A stretch of 10,033 nt of DNA from the NCBI GenBank assembly GCA_021786265.1, contig JAJYNP010000262.1:1-10033 (forward strand), written 5' to 3'. Both the position numbers and the translations under genes were made by a program. Shown here one piece after another: positions 1 to 6,021 of the stretch (the stretch's first letter is position 1; each line of letters opens with the position of its first letter). This DNA is from Chloroflexota bacterium (GTDB lineage Bacteria; Chloroflexota; Limnocylindria; Limnocylindrales; CSP1-4). The notes beneath the pieces were generated by a model. The model was not told the DNA's origin and did no database searches. It worked only from the letters and a program-made list of their open reading frames with translations.

Positions 1-559
1 GAGCGCACGGCGGCACGAGCGCCGCAACGTTGCGGACGACGAAGAGCTCGTCCGGCCCGGCATCGCAGATCGTCTCCGGTGCCGACCGTGAGTCGGAACA
101 CGCGATCACCATCGCCGATGGTCGCTGGCCCTCTTCTGCCAGACGGCGATAGCGTTCCGCATCCGCGGCGAAGCGGTTGGCGCGGAAGCGTCGGTAGCCG
201 TCCGTCAGCGCGGTCGGGAAGGGGCCGGGCGTCTGGTCTGGCGAGGGCCGACGATCCATCGCCAACGGCCCGCCGCGGCGCGGCTCGGCCTGGGGCCGCG
301 GTGTGGCCTGGACCGTGGCTCGGCCGGGGGTCGCGCCTCCGCCGCCCGAGTGATCCGCTCGCGCCTCAGGGTTCCCGGCCGTCGCCATGACTCCGGCCCA
401 GGCGCAGCCGGGGCAGCGGAGATGCAGGTGCTCGGGCCAGGGCTCCGTCGGGGCTTCCCCGGGGACCGGGTGCGCCTCGCGGCAGAGCCGCTCGACCTGG
501 AGCTGGATCCCGCACGCGGGGCAGGGCGTGTCGTGGTCGAAGGGGAGGAGCTCGGGCAT
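1..559 (-). CDS. Zinc-ribbon-like N-terminus fused in frame to beta-carbonic anhydrase (partial, 3' end off window)
   Basis: This frame is open from the ATG at 559 to the window edge (186 codons seen, no stop) and its third codon positions are almost all G or C. Residues ~13-55 hold two Cys pairs, CPACG and CPGC, spaced like a zinc ribbon. A Gly/Pro/Ala-rich linker follows to about residue 100. Residues ~118-186 match the start of a beta-class carbonic anhydrase (CO2 + H2O to bicarbonate): TDGYRRF, then ACSDSR (C154, D156, R158, the first zinc ligand and the Asp-Arg dyad), then ELFVVRNVAALVPP. The second ligand pair (HxxC) would lie outside the window. No Shine-Dalgarno precedes ATG 559. ATG 259 (residue 101) would give an ordinary-length carbonic anhydrase without the ribbon, and also lacks a good RBS. 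The carbonic anhydrase call is firm; the fusion is an inference from the uninterrupted frame. Confidence 0.82.
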   Translation of the reverse strand, partial: MPELLPFDHDTPCPACGIQLQVERLCREAHPVPGEAPTEPWPEHLHLRCPGCAWAGVMATAGNPEARADHSGGGGATPGRATVQATPRPQAEPRRGGPLAMDRRPSPDQTPGPFPTALTDGYRRFRANRFAADAERYRRLAEEGQRPSAMVIACSDSRSAPETICDAGPDELFVVRNVAALVPPCA

Positions 560-600
560 CACCGGGGCGCGGGCCGCGGAGTCCGGCTGCGGGCTGCGGA

Positions 601-618
601 GCACCGGAAACCCGGTGC
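601..618 (-). terminator. Perfect 7-bp hairpin between tRNA-Gly and the carbonic anhydrase gene
   Basis: GCACCGG and CCGGTGC pair perfectly around a 4-base loop. The hairpin lies about 50 bases downstream of the tRNA 3' end and upstream of ATG 559. No T-tract follows, so it is at best an imperfect terminator or an RNA-processing structure for the tRNA transcript. Confidence 0.3.
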
Positions 619-668
619 GCAACGCTGGCGGCCGCCGCGACGTGCTGCTGGGGTCGTGCCAGAGGGAA

Positions 669-744
669 TGGAGCGGGAGACGGGATTCGAACCCGCGACA
701 TCTTGCTTGGGAAGCAAGCACTCTGCCAACTGAGTTACTCCCGC
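669..744 (-). tRNA. tRNA-Gly (anticodon CCC)
   Basis: The minus strand folds into a standard 76-nt cloverleaf. The acceptor stem is GCGGGAG/CTCCCGC with discriminator T and an encoded CCA (669-671). The anticodon stem CTTGC/GCAAG encloses the loop TTCCCAA, so the anticodon is CCC, reading GGG codons. The T-arm carries GGTTCGAATCC. The acceptor sequence is typical of bacterial tRNA-Gly. It is transcribed away from the GAF-GGDEF locus and towards the carbonic anhydrase gene. Confidence 0.97.
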
Positions 745-760
745 TCGGCGGAGCAGCCAG

Positions 761-789
761 AGTCTACCGACGGCTCCGGAGGCCGTCAA
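761..789 (-). promoter_or_regulatory. Sigma70-type promoter of tRNA-Gly
   Basis: On the minus strand TTGACG (plus 784-789) is followed, after exactly 17 bases, by TAGACT (plus 761-766). The -10 ends 16 bases before the tRNA 5' end, leaving a leader of about 10 bases. It overlaps the RBS (GGAGG, 778-782) of the plus-strand GAF-GGDEF gene, so the two genes share this 48-bp divergent region. Confidence 0.75.
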
Positions 790-1418
790 CGCATGCCGGT
801 CGAAGCGCGCCTCAACACCATGGCCCCATAGCGGTTGTTGAACGCCCCGAACGCATCGAGATCGAACATGATCGCGGCGAGGGGCGCTCGTTCGGCTTCC
901 GCCACGCGCGCCCGGGCGGCAGCAAGTTGGGCGAGCGCCTCGTCGAAGTAGCGGCGGTTGTGGAGTCCGGTCAGCCCGTCGCGGATGGCGAGCTCCGCCA
1001 CCTCGCCGTGGAGCCAGGCGGCGGCGATGGCCAGGGTCGCCTCGTTGGCCAGCAGCGAGAGCGCTTCGAGCTCGAGCTCGAGCTCGCGGAACGGCTGCTC
1101 CGCATCCACCCGGGCCAGCGCGAGCGCCCCGATCGGCTCGCCGTCGCGCAGCAGCGGGAGCCCCAGGGCCCAGGCATAGCGGCGCGCCGCATTGTGCGCG
1201 GCGACGGCCGGCGGGAAGGCCTCGCCCGCGTAGTCGGCGACCTGCACCCGGGCCCGCTCCCTGATGCCTCGCCCCGAGAGGCTCTCGCCAGGCCGAGTGA
1301 CGTGGCCCACCGATCCGGCGCTGCCCTGCTCCGCCCGGACCACGAAGTCCCCGTTCCGGCGGTCCGGCACGACGAGCCCCACGAGATCGGCCGGCACCAC
1401 GCCATCGAGCCTATGCAC
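786..1418 (-). pseudogene. Inverted fragment: GAF domain plus N-terminal half of GGDEF
   Basis: On the minus strand the frame reads, from about GTG 1418, PADLVGLVVPDRRNGDFVV and the rest of a GAF domain. A Glu/Leu-rich helix and then IRDGLTGLHNRRYF, MFDLDAFGAFNNRYG follow. That is the conserved first half of a GGDEF domain, with the metal-binding Asp of FDLD. The frame leaves homology right after RYG and runs into an unrelated tail, ending at TGA 788-786. Upstream of 1419 the same frame is merely antisense to the other half of GGDEF, and no RBS precedes GTG 1418, so independent expression is doubtful. This is the segment that appears inverted. Confidence 0.8.
822..829 (+). repeat. Left arm of the inversion repeat (GGCCCCAT)
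   Basis: The arm reads GGCCCCAT. The reverse complement of the right arm is GGTCCCCAT, so the two match except for one missing T. Homology to the GAF-GGDEF gene switches strand here. The missing base is also what puts the restored gene out of frame by one. Confidence 0.65.
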
Positions 1419-1763
1419 GATGGGGACCCAGCCGGCGATCAGGTGCTGCGTACCTTCGGGGCGCTCCTTGCCCGACGCTTCCGCAGTTCCGAACTCCTCG
1501 CACGCTACGGCGGCGAGGAGTTCGTGGCGGTGCTGCCAGGGGCCACCCGGGCGGCGGCCTGCGCGATCGCCGAGCCGGTCCGGCGGGCGCTCGCGGCCAC
1601 CCCGATCGAGCCGATCGCCGGGGAGCGTGTGTCGGTCACGGTGTCCGCTGGCTGCGCGGTCCCCGAAGGCCCCGACGTGCGGCCCGAGGCGCTCATCATA
1701 GCGGCCGATGTCGGGCTCATCATGGCCAAGCGGGCCGGCCGCAACCGGGTGGGCGCCGTCTGA
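1413..1763 (+). pseudogene. Plus-strand fragment: C-terminal half of GGDEF domain
   Basis: From ATG 1413 the frame gives 116 residues: DPAGDQVLRTF, RRFRSSELLARYGGEEF (GGEEF codons 1509-1523), and the terminal AGRNRV seen at the end of GGDEF domains. It lacks the first half of the domain, including the metal and substrate residues of FDLD, so it cannot be a working cyclase. The longer open frame extending leftwards to 387 runs through the tRNA gene and antisense to the GAF region and is not a real N-terminus. No convincing RBS precedes ATG 1413. Confidence 0.8.
1420..1428 (-). repeat. Right arm of the inversion repeat (ATGGGGACC)
   Basis: ATGGGGACC is the inverse of the left arm. Joining AACCGCTATGGGG from the left end of the segment to ACCCAGCCGGC on the right flank gives RYGDPAGD in frame, the expected GGDEF sequence. 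No longer homology is visible between the arms, which is short for a classical site-specific invertase site. Confidence 0.65.
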
Positions 1764-1777
1764 CCAGCCCGAGGCTC

Positions 1778-1803
1778 GGCCGTGGGCCGCCGTGCCCGCG
1801 GCC
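1778..1803 (+). terminator. GC-rich hairpin 14 bases after the GGDEF stop
   Basis: GGCCGTGGGC pairs with GCCCGCGGCC (10 bp, one G-U wobble) around a 6-base loop, directly after the GGDEF stop codon at 1761-1763. There is no T-tract, so it is a candidate terminator of the weak high-GC type. Confidence 0.45.
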
Positions 1804-1815
1804 CGGGATCCCTGA

Positions 1816-1838
1816 CACCGATGCGGCACGCTTCGGTG
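1816..1838 (+). terminator. Second hairpin in the GGDEF-operon intergenic region
   Basis: CACCGA-T-GCG and CGC-T-TCGGTG form a 9-bp stem with one T-T mismatch and a 3-base loop, 12 bases after the first hairpin. As a tandem pair the two may insulate the sugar operon from upstream transcription. No T-tract follows. Confidence 0.35.
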
Positions 1839-1908
1839 GGTCTGGCCTCGGTCGCATCCCGGCAACAGCATTCACCCGCTTGACTCGCGAGCGCACAATA
1901 TACGCAGT

Positions 1909-1933
1909 TGTTCGAACACGTTCTGTGATCACA
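1909..1933 (+). promoter_or_regulatory. Double palindromic operator upstream of the sugar operon
   Basis: Two perfect 10-bp palindromes, TGTTCGAACA (1909-1918) and TGTGATCACA (1924-1933), lie 15 bp apart centre to centre, about 85-110 bp before the operon start. An imperfect copy of the second (GTGAATCAT, 1944-1952) follows. TTCG/CGAA half-sites are known in operators of DeoR/GlpR-type repressors, and the operon encodes one. That link is inference. Candidate promoter hexamers overlap the palindromes (TTCGAA 1911-1916, 17 bases, TATGGT 1934-1939), and a TTGACT at 1880 has no well-spaced -10; none is convincing alone. Confidence 0.55.
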
Positions 1934-2017
1934 TATGGTTCCAGTGAATCATAGACGTGACATTGCGCAGTCCGCGCCTCGGGGCCGAGGACGCGGGAAC
2001 CCACTGGAGGGGCATCC

Positions 2018-3382
2018 ATGCAGCGACCGCGACGGGCATGGCCAACCATTCTGGCCGCCGCAACCCTGGCCCTGGCGGCCTGTTCGGGCAGCGCGACGAG
2101 CGCGCCCAGCGAGGGATCTGCAGCCTCGGCGCCAGCGCCGGCCGGGTCGGCCGCCGCGTCCGCCCCGGTCCACCTCACGATGTGGCAGCAGTGGGGCGGC
2201 GGGCACGAGGAGGCAGCGCTCAAGCAGATCATCCAGGACTATGAGGCGCTCCACCCCAACGTCACGATCGACGAGGTGCCGGTCACCGACGACTCGAAGA
2301 TCCTGACCGCCATCAGCGGCGGCAACCCGCCCGACATCATCGACCTGGTTTCGTCCCTACCCCTCGGCGAGTGGGCCTCGAAGGGGGCGCTCATGCCGCT
2401 CGATTCGCTGATCACCCAGTCAGGGATCGACACCAGCGTGTACGTGCCGGCCGCGCTGCAGGCCATGACGGTGAACGGCAAGATCTACGGGCTCCCCTTC
2501 ATGGACTTCAACGTCGGGCTCGTCTACAACAAGGCGCTGTTCGCGGCGGCGGGGCTGGATCCTAAGAGTCCTCCCAAGACGATTGAAGAGCTCACCCAGG
2601 ACGCCTACAAGCTCACCAAACAAGATGCCAGCGGGCGGATCACCCAGCTGGGCTTCCTGCCCGAGTACCCGGGCCCGTCAAATGGGCAGGTGTGCACCCT
2701 AGAGGACACCGGCTGGCTGTTTGGCGGCGGCTGGTACGACCAGTCGAGCGGGAAGGTCACCGCGAACCTGCCGCAGAACATCAACGCTCTCGCCTGGGAG
2801 ACCAGCTTCTACCAGAAGTACGGCGCCCAGAACATGGCGAATTTCCTACAGTCGGCAGGTGCCTACCTAACTGCCCAGGATCCACTCGAGTCGGGCAAGC
2901 TGGCCATGGTGTACGACGGGCCGTGGGCTATCGCCTTCGCCCAGTCGAACGTGCCGGATCTCGCCAAGAACCTCGCCGCCGCGCCCTTCCCGGCGCCCGC
3001 GGCGATGCCCCAGCTCACCGGCACGAGCTTCATCGACTCCAACCCGCAGGTGATCCCGGCGGGCTCCAAGCACGCGGCAGCGGCGTTCGACTTCATTCGG
3101 TACGAGACCACGAACCCGCAGGTCACCGCCACCTTCGCCCAGCTCATCCAGAACCTGCCGCAGCTCAAGCAGACGCCCTCCTTCCCGCTGGCGAACGACC
3201 CGAACTTCCAGGTCTTCATCAAGGAGGCCAACTCCTCCAACGCCCACGTGTGGCCGCAGCTCCCCTTCTCCACCGAGTACGGGGTCAAGCTCTGCGAGGC
3301 GCAGCAGGCGGCGCTGTACGGGAAGTCCACCCCCCAGGCGGCGCTGGACAACCTACAGTCGCAGATGGCTGCAGCCCACTAG
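2018..3382 (+). CDS. Sugar ABC transporter substrate-binding lipoprotein (CUT1, family 1)
   Basis: This 454-aa extracellular lipoprotein would capture a sugar and deliver it to the two permeases that follow. Residues 1-22 are a lipoprotein signal peptide with lipobox LAAC (C22). An Ala/Ser/Pro linker runs to ~50, and the mature fold begins at VHLTMWQQWGG. The family-1 solute-binding signature GLPFMDFNVGLVYNKALF is at 158-175, and NPPDIIDL lies upstream of it. Length is normal for CUT1 binding proteins. The start is set by GGAGGGG (2006-2012) five bases before ATG 2018. It is the first gene of the operon, behind the palindromic region. The ligand cannot be read from sequence; the neighbouring SIS and ROK genes suggest a sugar or amino sugar. 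Confidence 0.93.
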   Translation: MQRPRRAWPTILAAATLALAACSGSATSAPSEGSAASAPAPAGSAAASAPVHLTMWQQWGGGHEEAALKQIIQDYEALHPNVTIDEVPVTDDSKILTAISGGNPPDIIDLVSSLPLGEWASKGALMPLDSLITQSGIDTSVYVPAALQAMTVNGKIYGLPFMDFNVGLVYNKALFAAAGLDPKSPPKTIEELTQDAYKLTKQDASGRITQLGFLPEYPGPSNGQVCTLEDTGWLFGGGWYDQSSGKVTANLPQNINALAWETSFYQKYGAQNMANFLQSAGAYLTAQDPLESGKLAMVYDGPWAIAFAQSNVPDLAKNLAAAPFPAPAAMPQLTGTSFIDSNPQVIPAGSKHAAAAFDFIRYETTNPQVTATFAQLIQNLPQLKQTPSFPLANDPNFQVFIKEANSSNAHVWPQLPFSTEYGVKLCEAQQAALYGKSTPQAALDNLQSQMAAAH

Positions 3383-3400
3383 ACACGCGCTGATCTCACG

Positions 3401-4312
3401 ATGACCTTGCGAACAGGAACGCCGAGGGCGGCCCGCCAGGTTGCAGCCGCCCTCCCCTTCCTGACGCCCTGGCTGATCGGGCTCCTCGGGCTCATCGTCA
3501 TCCCGGTCGCCCTGGTCGTGTACTGGAGCTTCACGGACTTCAGCCTGCTCCAGGCGCCCCACTGGGTGGGTGCCCAGAACTACCAGAACCTGGTGACCGA
3601 CCCGACCTTTTGGACCTCGGTCGGCAACACCCTCTACATCACGCTCATCGGGGTGCCGGCGGGGGTGGTGATCGGGCTCGGCACGGCGCTCCTCCTGAAC
3701 CGGGACGTGTTCGCCCGCGACTGGCACCGAGCGGCCATCTTCCTGCCCGCGATCGTACCGCCGGTGGCGGGCGCGATCATCTGGATCTGGATCCTGAACC
3801 CCGACTACGGGCTGCTCAACGCGGTCCTCTCGGTGTTCCACGTGCCGCCGCTCGGGTGGCTGGGGGACCCCTCATGGGCCAAGCTCGCGGAACTCCTCAT
3901 CGTGCTCTGGGGCTCCATCGGCCAGATCATGATCGTGTTCTTGGCGGGGCTCAAAGAGGTCCCCGAGCAGCTCTACGAGGCAGCGTCGATCGACGGCGCC
4001 TCCGCCTGGGACCGCTTCCGACACATCACCCTGCCCATGCTCGGCCCGGTGCTCTTCTACAACGTGGTGGTGGGCGTGATCTTCTACCTGCAGTTCTTCG
4101 AGCAGGCCTTCGTGATCACCTCGAAGGACCTCGGCGCGCCGGTCAACTCCACCCTGTACTACACGATCTACCTCTATGAGAACGCCTTCGACTTCCTGAA
4201 GATGGGCTACGCGGCGGCCATGGCCTGGGTGCTGTTCTTGACCACCCTGGCCGTCACGGTCCTCTTCTTCGCGTTCCAGCGCCGGCTCGTCTTCTACGCG
4301 GGGGAGGATTGA
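3401..4312 (+). CDS. Sugar ABC transporter permease (UgpA/MalF type)
   Basis: This 303-aa inner-membrane permease forms half of the CUT1 channel. Six hydrophobic segments are visible, at roughly residues 17-44, 73-98, 110-133, 160-185, 211-234 and 267-291. The cytoplasmic EAA loop that docks the ATPase is well conserved: EAASIDGASAWDRFRHITLP from residue 193. It follows the binding-protein gene by 18 bases and overlaps the next permease by one base (TGATG), so translation of the two is probably coupled. No strong Shine-Dalgarno precedes ATG 3401; coupling from the upstream gene may compensate. Confidence 0.93.
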   Translation: MTLRTGTPRAARQVAAALPFLTPWLIGLLGLIVIPVALVVYWSFTDFSLLQAPHWVGAQNYQNLVTDPTFWTSVGNTLYITLIGVPAGVVIGLGTALLLNRDVFARDWHRAAIFLPAIVPPVAGAIIWIWILNPDYGLLNAVLSVFHVPPLGWLGDPSWAKLAELLIVLWGSIGQIMIVFLAGLKEVPEQLYEAASIDGASAWDRFRHITLPMLGPVLFYNVVVGVIFYLQFFEQAFVITSKDLGAPVNSTLYYTIYLYENAFDFLKMGYAAAMAWVLFLTTLAVTVLFFAFQRRLVFYAGED

Positions 4313-5214
4313 TGGTCGGCGTGGCACGGACCCTCCGGAGTGCGGGTGGGGCGCGTCGAGGCAACCTCGGGCACTGGGCCCGTCGCGGGTTGCTGCAGGT
4401 CACCCTCGTGGTCACCTCGGTCATCTTCCTGCTGCCCCTGCTCTGGATGGTCTCGAGCTCGCTCAAGGGAAACGGGGAGATCTTCGTCTTCCCGCCCGAG
4501 CTGCTGCCAGCCCACCCACAGTGGGGCAACTACGCGCAGGCGATGAGCTACATCCCGTTTGGGACCTACTTTCTCAACAGCGCGCTCGTCTCGGCCGCCA
4601 CGGTCGCCGGTACCTTGGTCTCCTGTGTCCCGGCCGCCTACGCCTTTTCGATCCTGCGCTGGCCGGGACGGGACCTGGTCTTCCGCCTGGTGTTGGCGAC
4701 CATCATGCTGCCGTTTCCGGTGGTCATGGTCCCCCAGTACCTCATCTTCCGGAACCTGGGCTGGCTGGGCACGTTGCTGCCCCTCGCGGTGCCGCCGTTC
4801 CTGGGCGCGTTCATCACCCCCTACTTCGCCTCCAGCCTCGCCATCTTCCTGCTGCGCCAGTTCATGCTCGGGCTGCCGCGCGACCTGATCGACGCCGGGC
4901 GGATCGACGGGGCCGGCGACTGGCGTCTGCTCTGGCATGTGGTTGTGCCGCTCTCGAAGGGCAGCATCGTGACCGTCATCCTCTTTTCGTTCCTGACCAG
5001 CTGGACTGCCTTCGTGGCCCCGCTCATCTTTCTCACCAAGGGCAACCTCTTTACCCTGTCGCTCGGGCTGCAGCAGTACCAGAGCCTGCACTTCACCGCC
5101 TTCAACTACCTGATGGCCGCGTCGTTCGTGTTCTGCCTGCCGGTGCTGGTGGCATTCGTACTTGCCCAGCGCTACTTCGTGCAGGGCATCTCGCTCACCG
5201 GCACCAAGGGATAG
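4312..5214 (+). CDS. Sugar ABC transporter permease (UgpE/MalG type)
   Basis: This second membrane subunit has 300 aa with about six hydrophobic segments. The N-terminal LLPLLWMVSSSLKGNGEIF is typical of MalG-type permeases (helix 1 followed by the SLK periplasmic start). The EAA loop at residues 194-214 is divergent, DAGRIDGAGDW with Gly for the second Ala of EAA, but the RIDGA core is present. GGGGAGG (4301-4307) sits four bases before ATG 4312. A TTG at 4309 would be too close to it, so ATG 4312 is chosen. The ATG overlaps the previous stop. No ATP-binding subunit gene lies in the window; CUT1 importers often borrow a shared MsmK/UgpC-type ATPase encoded elsewhere. Confidence 0.93.
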   Translation: MVGVARTLRSAGGARRGNLGHWARRGLLQVTLVVTSVIFLLPLLWMVSSSLKGNGEIFVFPPELLPAHPQWGNYAQAMSYIPFGTYFLNSALVSAATVAGTLVSCVPAAYAFSILRWPGRDLVFRLVLATIMLPFPVVMVPQYLIFRNLGWLGTLLPLAVPPFLGAFITPYFASSLAIFLLRQFMLGLPRDLIDAGRIDGAGDWRLLWHVVVPLSKGSIVTVILFSFLTSWTAFVAPLIFLTKGNLFTLSLGLQQYQSLHFTAFNYLMAASFVFCLPVLVAFVLAQRYFVQGISLTGTKG

Positions 5215-5224
5215 GAGGCCAGCC

Positions 5225-6001
5225 ATGGACGCCACCGAGCGGCACCAACTGATCCTCGAACAACTGGCCACGCGCGGGGAAGTCAGCGTAGAGGAAGTCA
5301 GCCAGCGAGCCGGCGTCTCGCCCATGACGATCCGCCGCGACCTCGATGAACTCGATCGTTTGGGCGCTGTCAAACGAGTGCGAGGGGGCGCGGTCAGCGT
5401 ACTGTCTCGCGGCTACGAGCCGCCTTTCGCGGCACGGGCCAAGCTTCATGTCGAGGCCAAGGAGCAGATCGCGGCAGCGGCAGCCGAACGAGTCCACGGG
5501 GGCCAGACGCTCATACTGGACGCAGGGACCACCACCCTCGCCCTCGCGCGCCGCCTACGCGGCGTGCACGGCCTCACGGTAGCCACCCCCAGCCTGCGCA
5601 TCGCGAGCGTCCTCGCCGATGAACGTGACACCAGGGTGATCATCGTCGGCGGGGTGGTACGGGCCGGCGAGCATTCGGTGGTGGGTTCACACGCCGTTGA
5701 GCACCTCGCGCAACTGCGCTTCGATCGCTGCTTCCTCACCATCTCGGGGGTCGAGGCGCGCAGCGGGCTCACCGAGTGGAACCTCGATGACGCGGCAACG
5801 AAGACGGCCGCCATCGCCAGCAGCCGCGAGTGCGTGGTGCTAGCGGACGCGAGCAAGCTGGGCAAGGTGGCCTTCGCGCGGGTCGCACCGCTCGAACAGA
5901 TCGACCTGCTCATCACCGATGCCGCTGCCGTCGCCGACCAGCTCACGCCACTTCGCGCCGCTGGTCTGTCGGTGCTCGTGGCGGGCGTCGACATCCCCTG
6001 A
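5225..6001 (+). CDS. DeoR-family transcriptional regulator of the sugar operon
   Basis: The product is a 258-aa cytoplasmic regulator. Residues ~5-57 are a DeoR-type winged helix-turn-helix: VEEVSQRAGVSPMTIRRDLDEL, then the wing with VKRVRGGAV. Residues ~75-235 form the DeoR C-terminal sensor domain, related to sugar-phosphate isomerases. It has the phosphate-binding DAGTTT (99-104), VIIVGG, and the late DASKLGKVAFARV motif. Family members are mostly repressors released by a phosphorylated sugar intermediate. AGGAGG (5213-5218) overlaps the preceding stop and lies six bases before ATG 5225. Its place inside the operon suggests autoregulation through the palindromes at 1909-1933. The specific effector is unknown. 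Confidence 0.92.
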   Translation: MDATERHQLILEQLATRGEVSVEEVSQRAGVSPMTIRRDLDELDRLGAVKRVRGGAVSVLSRGYEPPFAARAKLHVEAKEQIAAAAAERVHGGQTLILDAGTTTLALARRLRGVHGLTVATPSLRIASVLADERDTRVIIVGGVVRAGEHSVVGSHAVEHLAQLRFDRCFLTISGVEARSGLTEWNLDDAATKTAAIASSRECVVLADASKLGKVAFARVAPLEQIDLLITDAAAVADQLTPLRAAGLSVLVAGVDIP

Positions 6002-6021
6002 GGGAGGCCTTTGCCTTGGGA

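Larger units (their letters stand above)
793..1763 (+). pseudogene. GAF-GGDEF (diguanylate cyclase-type) gene split by an internal inversion
   Basis: A GGAGG (778-782) precedes ATG 793 by 10 bases, but the frame stops at TAG 829-831 after 12 codons. If 830-1419 is inverted and one T is restored in the left repeat (GGCCCC to GGTCCCC), a single 972-bp frame results: 323 aa plus stop, ending at TGA 1761. In that product residues ~14-150 form a GAF sensor domain and ~155-323 a GGDEF domain: DGLTGLHNRRYF (D160), MFDLDAF, RYGDPAGDQVLR across the right breakpoint, then RYGGEEF (GGEEF 240-244). The product-inhibition site is RSSE instead of RxxD. GGDEF enzymes make cyclic di-GMP from two GTP; the intact GGEEF suggests the restored form could be active. 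As written, neither strand encodes a whole enzyme. The domain halves are plain in the sequence; the inversion is an inference from how exactly they rejoin. Confidence 0.85.

Noticed and set aside
387..1763. A single long plus-strand gene of 458 codons
   Set aside because: The frame runs through the tRNA gene, antisense to the carbonic anhydrase and antisense to the GAF domain. Only the part after ~1420 has family-like sequence.
786..1871. A single minus-strand GGDEF protein of 361 residues
   Set aside because: Upstream of ~1419 it is antisense to the real C-terminal half of GGDEF, and its domain stops halfway after RYG.
1880..1904. TTGACT ... TATACG as the operon promoter
   Set aside because: The spacer is only about 13 bases, too short for sigma70.
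1924..1933. CRP binding site
   Set aside because: TGTGA and TCACA directly abut; a CRP site has six bases between the half-sites.
4294..5373. Long minus-strand open frame opposite the second permease and DeoR gene
   Set aside because: It is a charged, low-complexity antisense shadow of two well-supported plus-strand genes.
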